The notes under the pieces are model-generated. The model was not told where the DNA came from. It made no database searches and saw nothing but the letters and a program-made list of their open reading frames with translations. Below are positions 24,994 to 37,937 of a stretch of DNA of 64,000 nt, in pieces. How positions within the stretch are numbered: the first letter of the stretch is position 1; every line of letters starts with the position of its first letter. A program made the translations under genes and the position numbers. Source of the DNA: Ailanthus altissimus. Its lineage: Eukaryota; Streptophyta; Magnoliopsida; Sapindales; Simaroubaceae. The stretch covers positions 29,916,501 to 29,980,500 of the forward strand of contig OX327690.1 of the NCBI GenBank assembly GCA_946807835.1, given 5' to 3'.

Positions 24994-27900
24994 TCACATA
25001 GTGGTGACTCCAGTTAAGTCTTTGCATAAGACGAACTTAATCAATATGTCAACGAGATTTTAGACGACACTATCTTCTTTAGACTAATCTCACCACTTTG
25101 AACAATTTCTTGAATGTAATGGAGTCGCACATCAATGTGTTTAGATCTCTTGTGAAACACTTAGTGCTTGTTTAGGTGTATGGCACTCTAACTATCACAA
25201 TATACACCGATATTAAATCTTCAATAATCATTACTTTTGCATATATGCCTTTTAACTACATAACTCCTTAATAACCTCACCTACCACTATATACTCAGCC
25301 TTTATGGTTAATAGTGCTACCACATGTTGTAAAACCGATCTCTAGCATACACTACACCTAAATATTGTGAATATGTAACCCATTAACGATATTCTCTTGT
25401 TTAGATCACTTGCATAATCTGAGTCAATGTATTCTCTTACCATTTACTTTTATTCTCAGCTCTTTTATATATCAAACCATGATCCGGCATTTCCTTGAGA
25501 TATCTCAAAATTTACTTCATTGCAAGCTAGTGATCCTTATCCAAATTTGACATATATCTACTTATCGTACTCACAGCCAATGTTATATATGGTCTCATGC
25601 AAACCATTGCATACATGATGCTTCTCACAGTGCTTGCATACGATACTTTACTCATGCAGTTTTTCCTATTCAAATTTTGGCGACTATCCTACTGAAAGTT
25701 TGAAATGTATAGCATAAGGTATGGAGACAACCTTTGCATTAGATATACTAAACTTATTTAGAATCTTAAGTATATATTGCTGTTGTGACAAAAAGATAAC
25801 GTCTCTTCTTTCCTTCACAATGTCTATACTCAATATCCTATTTGCTGCTTTCAAATCCTTCATCTCAAACTCACCACTCAACTGCTTCTTTAATTTATGT
25901 ATCTTTTTCATATTTCTACATGCGATTAATATGTCATCCATATACATAAGTAAATACATTATTTTACTATTCAAACTCTTAAAAGTACACACATCTGTCA
26001 TACTTTCTTTTATTAAATCCATAAGTCATCATAAATGCATCGAATCTCCTATATCACTGTCTAAGTGATTGCTTTATATAATGACTTATTTAGTAAACAA
26101 GCATGCTCCTCTTTTTTGGGCTTTACAAACATTTGTGGCTGTGACATATAAATTTGTTCTTCAAGCTCTCATTGTAAAAAAGTTATCTTTACATTCATCT
26201 ACTTTAGATGTAAATTAAGGTTTGTACACATAGCTAACAGAATCCTAATATATGTATGCTTGATGACTAGAGAGAAAATCACATGAAAGTTTATCCTCAT
26301 CTCTTTGAGCAAAACCTTGTGTAATAAGTCTTGCTTTAAATCTTGTAAGTTTTACCCCCGATATCCCCTCATTAACCATATACACCCACTTGTGCTTAAC
26401 TTGTTTCTTTTGAGATCTATCCACCAATACTCAGGTATTGTTCTTCTTAAGAGAACTAATCTCTTCTTACATAGCCTGCTGCCATCTATCTCTATTCTCA
26501 CTCTTCATAGCCTCATTGTACATCTTGGGCTCATAAAATTCAATAGTGTAAGTAGATTGAAAGCATGAGCAACTAAGTTTGCTTGTGCATATCTAATTTG
26601 TGGGTTTATCATTCTCCTTAGCCTATCTCTGGCTAGCTGGTACTCTTCAAGTTTTATCTTAAAAGATTTAGTCTTACTTTAAGTGGACTTGGAGGAACTC
26701 GCCAGTGTTCTTGGCTCAATATTAAAGATCTCCTTGTTACAGTGATAATCTGTGGGCATATCAGATTTATGCTTAGTCTCCACTTCAACTTCAATTAATT
26801 CAGGTACTGAATCTTCTTTGGGCACAGGTTCTTCTATCTTATCTTCTTGGGAAGCTTTTAGTATTATCGTTTTATCGAACATCGCATCACGGCTTATGAT
26901 ACCCTTGTTGACTTTAACTCTTTATACCACACTTTATATCATTTTACACATTCGGGATACCTTATTAATATTCTCTTCATAGCTTTAGGTTTCAATTTCC
27001 TTTACTTTATATGCACGAAAGTTAGGTAGCCAAATATTCTAAGGTGGTCATCCTTAGGAGGGCTGCCAAACCATTTCTTTTTTTGGGTCTTGAAGTTTAT
27101 CGCTGAAGAGGGACTTTTATTAATCAAATAAGTTGTTGTCATCACAACTTCACCCCAAAACACCTTGGACATCTTTACATTGGTAAGCATGCATCTAACC
27201 CTTTCTAATATGGTTATATTCATCCTCTCAGTTAAACCATTCTACTGTGGTGTTGATCTCACAGTTCTATGCCTTACAATCTCATGCTTAGCACAAAATC
27301 CATCAAATTCTTTGTTGCAAAATTAGAGGCCATTGTCAATCTTTAACATTTTAACCTTTTTGCTAGTCTGATTCTCAACAAGAATCTTCCAAGTCCTAAA
27401 TGTCTCAAAACACTTGCTCTTTCTTCTTCAACACATAAATTCACAGTTTCCTTGAATAGTCATCTATAAAAGTAAAGAAATACTTAGCCCCACCATAGGT
27501 CGCTGTCAGTTCTGGTCTTTAAAGATCTGAGTGTATGTAGTTAAGAGTCCTCTTATTTTGTGTTCTTTGATACTAAACCTCACTCTATAGGTTTCCGTAG
27601 CACACAATGCTCACAAAACTCAAGTGGTTGAAATTTATTCTCACCAAATACCTTTTAACTAAATAACTCCTTCAAGTTCCTCTTATATAAGTATGCTAAT
27701 CCAAAATGCTTTAACTTACTTTGAATATTCTCACCAATTATAGAGAATGATGTAGAACCACTCATTGCCTATCCTTTCAGCATATATACTCATTTGTGCT
27801 TCTTACTTCTAATCACAATCATAGAACCCTTTAATACTTTTAAAACTCCGTTAATCCTGATGAAACACTCATTCTGGTCTAACAAACCTAGTGAGATCAA

Positions 27901-28939
27901 GTTTCTCTTGAGGTCAGAAATATACCTAACTTCTAATATCTCTCTCACTCACCCATCATGCAACTTAAGTCTAATACTCCTAATTTTTATCATCTGACAC
28001 GCTACATCATTACCTATTAATACCTTATCACCATTAATGGGCTAAAAATTAATAAATCAAGATTTATGTGGGTATATGTGAAAAGTACAACCAGAATCAA
28101 GAACCCATTATTCAAAACCCTTATCATCAGTATTGATTAGAGTCTCTGCACTATCGTAGTTATCATTATAGGCAAGTGTAGCATTAGCCTTCTTGTCTTT
28201 GGCTTTCTTCTCTGAACAATCTTTTATGAAGTGCTCAATTTTCTTGCAACAATAGCACTTCTAAGGAGTGCTTTTGGACTTAGATCTCGAGCCTTTATTC
28301 TTTTCATCTCCATGCGAGGTTCTTCCTCTTGTAGATAAACCTTCTACATTAGCCTCTATTTGCTAATAACTTTGAGTTTAACAATAATTTTACATCACTC
28401 ATAGTTAAACTCTCTATTTCGTAAAGTAATATATAAACAAAGTTCTCATAATTGTGAGGAAGAGAACTCAGCAAGATGATCGTCTTATCTTCATCTTCTA
28501 TCTTTATATTGATAAATTCAAGATCAATGATGATCTTGTAAAATACGTCTATATGGTCTTTTATCGGTGTCCCTTCAGACACAGACAATTAATACAGCTT
28601 CTTCTTTATATGCAATCTGTTGGCCAAATATTTTCGCATATAAAGTGAGTCGAGCTTCTTCTAAAGATCAGTTGTTGTCTTCTCATCTGCTACTTCCCTT
28701 AATACTTCATCACTCAATGATAAAACGATTATGTTGTGAGCCATTTCTTGAATATCTTTCCTTTTTGCTTTAACCTTAGCTGACTCTGATGTCTTTTCTT
28801 CCTCACTAGATGGAGTTGCTGTCTCCTTTAGCACTGAGTCTAATCAATGGCTCACCAGTAATGCTGTCATCTTTATCTTTCACAAATTGAAATTATTCTA
28901 CCCTTTGAATTTCTCTACATCATACTTGAGTGTGGCCAT
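24994..28939 (-). pseudogene. Copia B gag-pol remnant
   Basis: Decayed gag-pol on the minus strand. Readable blocks: gag at 28349-28588 (KDHIDVFYKIIIDLEF, SLTMSDVKLLLNSKL); integrase C-terminal part at 27002-27223 (ILERVRCMLTNVKMSKVFWG, KDDHLRIFGYLTF); the spacer at 26679-26882; reverse transcriptase start at 26245-26427 (TRFKARLITQGFAQRD); the palm at 25684-26022 with YMDD in place of the YVDD of copia A. RNase H fragments lie near 25140-25330. Many stops and shifts occur, and the zinc knuckle and protease boxes are broken by substitutions. Confidence 0.88.
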
Positions 28940-28970
28940 GTCTACTAAGAAGCAAAGTATGATACCAGTT

Positions 28971-29544
28971 TTTTGATGCGAAAATAATAAACCCAAGCAA
29001 TATAATGCAAAAACAAGCAATTAAGAATAAATAAGAGAAAAAAAGTAGGAGAATGCACACAATAATTTATGTGATTCAACAACTTACCTCATAAAGTATT
29101 AATGAATCACTAAGCAATTATAAAGTATGCGTTTTACAAGAAAGAACTCAAACCTTACAAAGAACACTTTCAATTGCACTCACAAAGAACACACAATTAA
29201 TCTTTTTTGTAATTTATGAGTTTTGCTCTCTTGTGTTTGTATTGCAGTTATTGTTATATATTTACAAGTCAATATAGATTCTTAAATGATCTAAAAAAAT
29301 CCTAAATTAAATGAGAATAAATTTGAAAAAGCCTTAATGTACTTAGGATTGTATAAGGGCTATTTTTCACCTCAGTACCGCAGAGCTGGGACATGAGCGC
29401 CGCAATACTAAACTTTCTATTTGGAGTGCCGTAATGTTATCTCTTGAGCAATCTATCTTCATCCTTTTGCATTTATTTTACTTTATCGTGTCGTATGCTT
29501 GATTCCAAAATTACTAATAGATGATTTTTAATAAATTTTTTACA
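28971..29544 (-). repeat. 5' LTR of copia B
   Basis: 574 bp. The plus-strand left end is TTTTGATG, decayed from TGTTGAAG; the right end is TTTTTACA. It is shorter and more mutated than 24269-24923; one GC-rich unit remains near 29370-29420. Confidence 0.82.
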
Positions 29545-29612
29545 TTATAGCTTCGATGGAGGACTCTAACTACACCCCTGGGGTGGCTACACGAGAACAC
29601 TTTTAAAGTGAA

Positions 29613-31730
29613 AAGTCAATCATATCAACAAACCAAAGGTCAACTAAAATTCTACTAAATAGACCCCACGAGTCGTTTTCATATCCTTACTATATCCAAC
29701 ACATTAACTGACCCCCATCACTTGGTTGAATATTCTTTTTGAACCATAAGACTACAATTATACATAATCTTAGTCAAATCACATTTTTAGAGAACACAAA
29801 GATAATTAAATACGATTGCACCGAGTCAACAAATCTGAAGGCCCACCAATAGATTCAATCTTTACATCGAAAGATCTACAAAAACCAGGTCAGAAGAACG
29901 CCCTAGTTTTGATCATCATTGTCATCTCATTATCTTGTTTCAAAATTTAGACAATCGATTGATATTTGGTGTCTCCAAATTCAGACCCACAAAAAGTATT
30001 AATAATTAATTAAGCACTGTATCTATACAGAAGATAATGGCACGCCTACTGCATGCTTTTTCATGTTTCAAAATAAATTTTTTGCATAGTTTTGGTAGGT
30101 TCTCACAGGACAATTATTTTAATTTCCTCTTATAGAAAGAAAAGAAAAAGAGAACACTACTTTGTTTTTATTGGATATTTGGTCACGTAAACTCATTTGA
30201 CCGCCGAGAATTTCGGCATATTTGACATAGCATTCACCTTTAATTTCTGGCCTCTCATCGAACTCCACATTTGTAAAATTTTGTACGTTAGTTAATAATA
30301 TTACAATCAAAGGTTAATTATTATTGATTAAAGAAAATTATAATTGCCGTTGATGACTAACGAATAATATTTTAATAATATGATTGTGGAGTGATTGATA
30401 CGTTAATTAATCAGTAGATTAATATTGCTTTTGTAATACAATCTAGAACTTTGATCTGTCAAAGAGTTTGAAGATTGTAATACATATTATAATGTTTGAT
30501 AAGAAAGGTTGAATCTCATGTTTTGGCGAAAAAATACAAAACAAATCGCATGTTTTAGACATGATATGTCATAGGAAAAGATTTTTTACCCAAAAAAAAA
30601 AATTTGTAAATATATTAGAATTGAATCGAGAATTCAATTATTCGTATCTTAGACCAGAAGCATGCATATTATATAAATTATGAGGTCATGTGTTAGCTTT
30701 AGGGGAATTAGATCTTCAAAGATCACTTATACAATTAATATTTAGGAAAAATATTATTTTAATCTTTCATTTTATTAATATATATCAATTTAATTCTCCC
30801 TTTTGTAATACATACCATATTAATTCAAGTTGTTAGAAATTTTTTGTTAAATAATTAATTTTTTCTGCTTTTATTATAATATCTTTAATGTATTAAATAA
30901 TTGTTATCAGATTATGCTATGTGATGAGCGAGAATTGTTAAAAATATATCAAATTACTTAATTACCCTTATAAAATGTATGCACTACAAGATAAATTTAA
31001 TAATTTTTTTGTAATTTCAAATCCATCAATTTATTCAAATATTTAGATATACACTCAATTGCTAATTTTTTAAAAAATATCTATAAATATAAATAACGAC
31101 TAAAATTTGTAAAGACAAGAATCGATCCCCACTACATAAGTAAGATAAGTGCACTTAAATCTTCTTATTAATGCACCAAGTGTAAGCCATTGAAATTTTT
31201 ATTACATAATACTGTGTTATTGTATATACTTAATATTATTGCAATTAAATAGTCACACCATGACCTCACCTACCATTTTTTAATTTTCTAACACTAGTAA
31301 AATGGCTGCCACAAGACTATAAAAAGGAAAAAAAAATATTATTCTCTTTAAATATCTGATAAAGCAATGAATAGAATAAAACAAGAAATATACATTACTA
31401 TTTTAAATTAAAATTTTAATCGAGAGAATTCTATTTTACATGTACATATAGGGACAGAATTTATGGTATTATATTTTTGACATTATTAAATATGTGTAAT
31501 TAATGCATAATTAATGAGCATTTTAATTTTAATTTTAGTCATAGAATGTATATTCATCTAACGTTTTAAAAATTATATAAGATATTATATTAAAAATATG
31601 GTACCATAGATCATGTATATATATGACACCATATTAATTCTTAACATAATATTTTATATCATTTTTAGAATATTAGATTAATACATATAATTAATGCATT
31701 ACAATTAATATATAGAAATTTAATTTGAAG
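29613..31730. repeat. Segmental duplication unit Y, copy 1 (Y1)
   Basis: Homologous to 51223-53985 in the same orientation, beginning at TCATATCAACAAACC. Long stretches are near-identical, for example AACCATAAGACTACAATTAT at 29740 and 51384. A short minus-strand frame is shared by both copies (see 30119-30310). No complete gene was recognised. Confidence 0.85.
30119..30310 (-). pseudogene. Exon-like conserved frame in Y1, function unknown
   Basis: A minus-strand frame whose first half (RPEIKGECYVKYAEILGG and the preceding residues) is also open in the Y2 copy at 51636-51887. The only length change between the copies within the shared segment is a whole codon. After AEILGG the copies diverge, near GT in Y1 and GC in Y2, which could mark an exon end. 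I recognise no family; it may be a captured or relict exon. Confidence 0.3.
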
Positions 31731-33264
31731 AAATTGTCATATGAATTTATAAAAGTAATGTCTTAAGTTATATATTTTGGCAGCGGTTTTGGTTGGCACA
31801 GAAAATTATATGAAAAATTAGGTTATTTTGTTGTCGCGCTTGCTTGAGATACAAGATAAGACAAAGAAATGAATGTAATAGTTATGAGGTTAGCTTTAGT
31901 TTTTTTAGTTGTAAAATAATCTCGGTATATCTCATAACCATATATACTCCAGTTTCGTCTCGTGGCATCTTATCATCGGAGCTAGGAGTTACTTTTAGAG
32001 AAAAAAGTAACACAGAATTTAGAAGAAACGCCTTCGTTTAAAATCCTTTTATATGGTAAGCTAGTTGGACGTCACCACAAAGAAAATTAAATTAGCTGTT
32101 AATTGTAGGGTTTAGTTTTTTCTTTTTAAAGATTTTCATGAGATGAAAAATCTCACTCATTAAACATGAACTTTATTTCTTAATTTTATTTGAATTATCA
32201 AATAATCTCAGGTGCAAAACAAATTCCGACCATCTGGATTACAAGTAACGAGCATCTTTTGCGAAATTATATATAGGGTTTAGTCCAAATTTAAGAGATA
32301 TATGAAATTTATAAAAGTAAAAATAATAATATTATACTTATATAATTGGTAAAATAAATTTTTATACTGATTGGTATGATATATGAAGTGTCCATTGTTA
32401 ATTAGTATTTTATAACTATCACATTAATAACAAATAAAAAAATTAACAACTACTTAATAAATAATAATTATCAATCATAACACATTAATTAAAATATAAA
32501 TTTTATATTCTAATTATATAAATATAACATCACTTTAAAAGCAAAAGGTCATCATGTTTTAGGTATAGTTAATTAAAAATTCCTTTCCATTTTGGTGGCA
32601 AGAGAGAGATTTTGTTATGATAACGTCTTATAATCACACAAATCTAAAATACCCCATCGAAATGCATACTAGAAAATTTCTTTCTTTTTTGTAAAGTATA
32701 TTAAGAAAGTTTCTCATATGGCAAAAATTACTTTTTTTTTCTTATCTTTCTCATTTGAATTCTATCATATAATCATAAATTTACTTAAAGCTACATCTTA
32801 ATAAACATAACCCAGGATTTATAATGATGCTTATTATTATTAAAAATTTTCAGACATTTAATAAAGAACCTGAAATTTTATTATCTAATAAAAAAATTTG
32901 TACTATTTTCCCATAAGACAAATTCAGAGTTAGATTCTCTTTTTTTAAGCTTCGTCTTAAATATTTTGTCTTTACAAAAATATTGAAGATATTTGAAACT
33001 AAAAGTTTTGAAGTTTGAAACTTCACGGAAATTACTTCGAGCTCGTTAGATTTTTTTTTTCAATTTACTTGAGAAAGTACCATCTTTCTTCCCAAAAAAA
33101 AAAAAGAACAAAGATCTTGAAAGTAATATATTTGCTTGCGCATTATAGAAGGAACTGTATGCTGTAATATATGAAAAATGCAAAATATCAACAACATAAT
33201 AAATCACTTTTAGGATCCTATTTAGTACAAAATAATTCCATAACAATGTTTAGAAATTATAATT

Positions 33265-34615
33265 TATTAGTATTTTATCTCTTATAGCTCATTTAAAAAA
33301 TATAATAGCAGCACATCAAATATCAAGATTAATAAATCACATAAAGAACATCAAAAAATAATTAACGAGTTTTATCTAATTTAAACTCCATTTATAAATG
33401 AGAGAATAATTCACTAAAATCTTATAATATAAAATATAAGAGTACTTTAAGTATTTTTTCAAATGACCCCTCACATAATTTTTCTTTCTTATAATTTTTT
33501 TATTAATCCTATAGCCTCTTTATATAATGAGAAATATCTAATTTTTTATTGATTTTATATTTTTAATTCTTGTACAACTTGTACTTTACCTTTAATAAGG
33601 TAAATTTTACCAAAAACTTACTAATATAAGAATCTCTTAAACTAATCAAATAATGTAATTTAGATCTTTCTTAAATAAGTTAGATTTAATCTAATACTAT
33701 CTCCCTTAAATCAAACTTTTATATCTCTACAAAAGAGTATATTTGGTTTAATTTCTTTATAGTATCTCTTAAGCCAAACTCTAGTTTCTCTCACCATTGC
33801 ATCATACTCACTTAAGATTTTTTATGAGAATCAATTCACCTACTACTTTTTTAGGCAAACTTTTTTTTTTTCACATGCATTCATTGTCTTTTATTTATTG
33901 AGAATTTTTTATTATTGTGATAACTTTGTTCTTAAATAATTTTGAGTGCTTCATCAACCAAAGTCAGTTTTTTTTTTTAATAACTTCTTTATGGATGTTA
34001 TTCCTATAGATGCTGAATTTTACTTTTTGCCACTTTTTTCTTAATGAAAATATATTTGAACTTAATTTTCTTTATTAAAATTTGTCCTTGTTTTCTCTAC
34101 TTCTAGATATATATTAGCTCTAATATAATCAAAATCTTCAACTTCACTCATATTTGATTACAAGCTTTTCAACTTGACTTTGATATTACTTATTAGTATT
34201 TTATCTCTTATAACTTATTTAAAAATAATAATAAATGCACATTAAACATCAAGATTAATAAATTACACAAATAACATAAAAAATTTAACGTATTTCACCC
34301 TAATTTTAGTTACATTCACGGGTGAGAGAATAATGTACTATAATCTAATATGAAATATAGGAGTACATTAAGTATTTTTTACATAACCCTTCACATAATT
34401 TATTTCTCATAATTTTTTTATTGATTCTCTAGTCTCTTTATATAGTAAGTAATATTTAAATCTTTGTTGATCTTGTATTTTTTATTCTTATACAATTTGA
34501 ACTCTATTTTTAATAAGGTAAATTCTATAATAAAATTATTAATGCAAAAATCTCCTAAATCAACTTAAATAACGTAATTTAAATCTTTTTTAAATAAATT
34601 TTGTTTAATTCAATA
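33265..34615 (-). mobile_element. Small non-autonomous LTR element in X2
   Basis: Same insertion as 20131-21440: LTRs 33265-33696 and 34191-34615, TAATT at 33260-33264 and 34616-34620. Just inside the right LTR the minus strand reads TAATATCAAAG, a degenerate form of the initiator-Met primer site TGGTATCAGAGC. No coding domain was recognised. Confidence 0.75.
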
Positions 34616-36953
34616 TAATTATATGCCACAAACTTGCGCGTGCGAATGTGATCATATTGGTCAGCACTTTCAAAGTTGGCATCGTTGAACATGGATAAGC
34701 ACGGGAAAAATTTTGTTCCTAGTCTGGATGAAGAACAATATAATATACAAGAGAAGAAAGAGCATCATGAAGAATGTGATAAATTACATGGCAGAAACAC
34801 AGAAGCATAGCATATGATTCTGGTAAGTTTGAAATCGATGTTTTCTAAGTACATGCAAGGTATTTGTACCCAAAAAAATATATATACAAAATCAGAAATT
34901 GCAAAACTAAATACATCAACTTTTATGAAAAGCTTCTTTTTCTTTTTGCTCTTCTAATTTTGCTCGTATCTTTGTGGTCTTATAAGCATTATGACATTAC
35001 CGCCTATACGTGGAGTATTGCTTATCTCAATTCACATGCAATTTTTCAATTTTTTTTTTCTCCTCCTTTTTCCGGAAGTGGTGAAGTTTGCAACTCTCAT
35101 GCTTTGTGTGTTGTGTGTTGTCAGTTGCGAGCTCTTCGAAAAGTCGTTGTTTTTTTTTTATGTTAATGGCACAACAAGGAGGCATAATTTGGGTAATCAA
35201 AGGTGGGTCAAAGGCCAAATCGTGATCTAGAACACGAAAAGCACATTTTTTTCTTCTTTTTTATCATGTCATTTCAGTATGATCAATCGGGCATATTTCT
35301 TATTTTTGGAGAAGAATAATTTTAATCTTATGAAGTGTATTTATTTTTTAACAAATAAAGTTATTGTAAATACAAACATGAGATGAAAAAGAAATTGATT
35401 TCTCCCAAATAAAAAACAAACATTCAAACGCCGCACATTTAACTAGAAAATGTGCAACAAATAACACTTTTAAAGTGTTAACAAGACACTACAAAAATAT
35501 ACTTGAAAACTGAAAAAAATGTAATTATGTGTGTTTAGATATAGGTCAACTAATATGTATGTATATATACACATCAACGCCTTGAAATTATGGGCCTTCC
35601 TAAAATATCTTAGTTTAGACATTTCAAAATTTATATTTAGAATGAAGTGGTTTTTCTTTTCTTTTGGTCTTATCTGAGATAATTCAATTATGAAATTATT
35701 AACTCATAATTGAATAAATTTTAGAATGTACTTTTTAGAATAAATTTTAGAATGTCTTCTATTACTTTTAAAACACATGCATATATGCTATCACTTAATA
35801 GACAATAATGATTCTATAAAAAAATAAGATTATGTAGTCTTATACGTTTTCTCTTTAATTATGTAAAATATGATTAATATTATTCATAGATCCTCATGTA
35901 CTCTCTAAAAAAATACATTTACACACATTTCACCCATTTTATTGTCATACACAAGCAATAATTAAATAATTCTCTCTTAAAAATTGTTGTGAAAGAAATT
36001 TGATTGTTAAATCTTTTACTTCTACTATAAAAGACTTCATAAATTTGGTTATCCCCGCAACTCTTCCCTTGAATCTAACACACTCAAAAGAATTGTTTTG
36101 ATATTTTGATGAAATCATGTCAGTCCATAGATCTTCAAAAAAAAAATTTACAATGAAAAATGCCACTTTCCTATGTTGTTTTTTTTAATATTTATTAATT
36201 ATCCATATAATTTTTCAATATTATTTCATCACTCCCTTATTGTAAGAGAAAATATACTTTTCAAGAGTATATCAGTCTTTTTACATAATTATGTCAGACT
36301 TTTAAATTTCAATTCAATAGAAAACTTTAAAAGATGTGTATTTTTTATTTTTAATATTTTTTTAATTGCACTTTGATTTTAATATTTTAATAAATGTGTT
36401 TTTGTCTTTTTCATGTTTAAATCATTATTAAATTATTAAAAATTTATATATTTTATATTTAATATAATATTTATATTATTTTATAATGTTTTTATTTTAT
36501 TGAAGAAGTCATTAAATTTTATTAAACATTTTAAAAGTGTCAGATCTTGTATATTAAGATAATGCACAATAAAGTGTGTTAAGAAAATGTTAGTATCGTT
36601 TGGTTTCATACAACTTATTTTATAATATTATATTTGATTAAAATATTGGTTATACTCATTTTATAAACTTCATATAATTATAGTGGAAGCAACTTTTATG
36701 TACTTATCACAAATAGGAGTACAAATATTATTTTATGTTATTTTTTTATTTGAGTTATCACATCAAGAGTAAAATAATAAAATAAATTTAAAAAGTATCC
36801 AATAAATAGAATCTTTAATAGGAAATAAATAGTAATATAAAAGAAATCAGAGAGAATAGATGATAAATATAAAAACCAATATGAAAAAAAGTGACAATTT
36901 TCTTTTACAATTAAAAGGAGAAAACATGATAACTCAAACCTACAACTTTAAAT

Positions 36954-37376
36954 TAGGGGTGGGCAAAAAACTGAAAAACCGAACCGGACCCGAAAAACCG
37001 AACCGAATTGGTCGGTTCGGTTCGGTTTTTCTCTTGGTCGGTTCGGTTTTTTATTTTAAAAACCAAAAAATTCGGTTCGGTTTTTGGTTCGGAAGGCCGA
37101 ACCGAGAACCGAACCGAAAAAAACCGAATTTAAAAAAAAATTAAAAAATTAAAAAAAAAATTAAAAAAAATTAAAAAAAATTAAAAAAATTATAAAACCG
37201 AACCGAACCGACCCAAACCGAACCGAAAAACCAAAACCCGAACCGAACCGAACCGGTTCGGTTCGGTTTTTTATTTTTTGGTTCGGTTTTCGGTTTTATT
37301 TTTCAAAAACCGACCGGCTCGGTTCAGTTTTCGGTTCACACTAAAAACCGAACCGAACCGGATTTGCCCACCCCTA
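36954..37376. mobile_element. hAT-type MITE rich in CCGAAC/GGTTCG
   Basis: 423-bp element with 14-bp terminal inverted repeats, TAGGGGTGGGCAAA at the left and its complement at the right. It is flanked by a perfect 8-bp duplication, CTTTAAAT, at 36946-36953 and 37377-37384. An 8-bp duplication and TAGGGG termini fit the hAT superfamily. The interior is a chain of ACCGAACCG and CGGTTCGGTT units on both strands around an A-rich centre, so the whole element can fold back on itself. The open frame at 36860-37144 is this repeat, not a gene. X1 lacks the element at about 24105-24112. Confidence 0.92.
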
Positions 37377-37609
37377 CTTTAAATTATAAATTTTAGAGAC
37401 TTAACCACCTCAACTTTTGGTGATCAAGCAACTAAGTGATTACTCATCCACTCAATTTAATTACTGTTATTACAAAGAGAAACTCTAACTCTAACCTAAG
37501 CTCAACATTATTAGGGATTCGATCGAGGACACTAACTGCTGGGGGTGGTTATATAGGAACCCATGTAAAAGTGACAAATCACTCACCCTTTACGCAATAT
37601 AAGTAAGAG

Positions 37610-37937
37610 AGTTAAGGCTAATGTGGCAAAATTCATGGATGACAACATTACACCAACCAAAATCAAGCACAATGCACCCGACTCAGCTGCCACGCCTTCG
37701 AAAAATAAAAGAAAAACGGGGGCACGTTTTGTTAGATTTGTTTCTGAGAAAAAATCTAAAGGGGGTCCCTCGGTTCATTTTCACCTTTAAATAAGTTTTG
37801 ATGGCTTTGGAGTTATTGATGATTCTTATCCTGTGGCTCCTATTTTGAGTCTCCTTCTATTGAAAATAAGGCACTGTTGGTATTTACCTCTACCCCATCG
37901 GCAACTCCTGCCATGGGACATGGTTGCTAGCAATTTA
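37610..37937 (+). pseudogene. LINE ORF1-like fragment (tentative)
   Basis: One frame reads SKNKRKTGARFVRFVSEKK and then GGPSVHFHL before a stop, a basic stretch of protein-like composition. Its assignment to the LINE rests on its position between X2 and the later LINE domains rather than on a recognised motif. Confidence 0.3.

Larger units (their letters stand above)
24269..29544 (-). mobile_element. Ty1-copia retrotransposon B, older relative of A, in X1
   Basis: Element on the minus strand with LTRs 24269-24923 and 28971-29544 of the A family and the same gene order, but more decayed than A. The left flank is TTAGG (24264-24268) and the right flank TTATA (29545-29549). The unoccupied paralogous site in X2 (37511-37515) reads TTAGG, so the right copy has mutated at two positions. 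A degenerate initiator-Met primer site (minus strand TGGTATCATACT) lies at about 28957-28968. Confidence 0.9.
18604..29612. repeat. Segmental duplication unit X, copy 1 (X1)
   Basis: Homologous to 31731-37587 in the same orientation. Matching anchors include GGCAGCGGTTTTGGTTGGCA at 18652 and 31780, the small LTR element at 20131 and 33265, and CTACACGTGG-like sequence near 21820 and 35005. X1 contains two insertions absent from X2 (22222-23071 and 24269-29544) and about 390 extra bases near 19060-19560. No coding gene was recognised in the unit; the block 21540-22040 is well conserved between copies but has no convincing reading frame. Confidence 0.85.
31731..37587. repeat. Segmental duplication unit X, copy 2 (X2)
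   Basis: Second copy of X, directly after Y1. Relative to X1 it lacks the solo LTR and copia B, and has its own insertions: the MITE at 36954-37376, about 500 bp at 32606-33110, about 145 bp near 35340-35485 and about 390 bp near 35976-36368. The last three have no recognised family. Homology to X1 runs out near 37587, where LINE sequence begins. Confidence 0.85.

Noticed and set aside
36860..37144. 94-codon frame rich in Lys, Arg, Asn and Pro
   Set aside because: It is the translated CCGAAC repeat of the hAT MITE.
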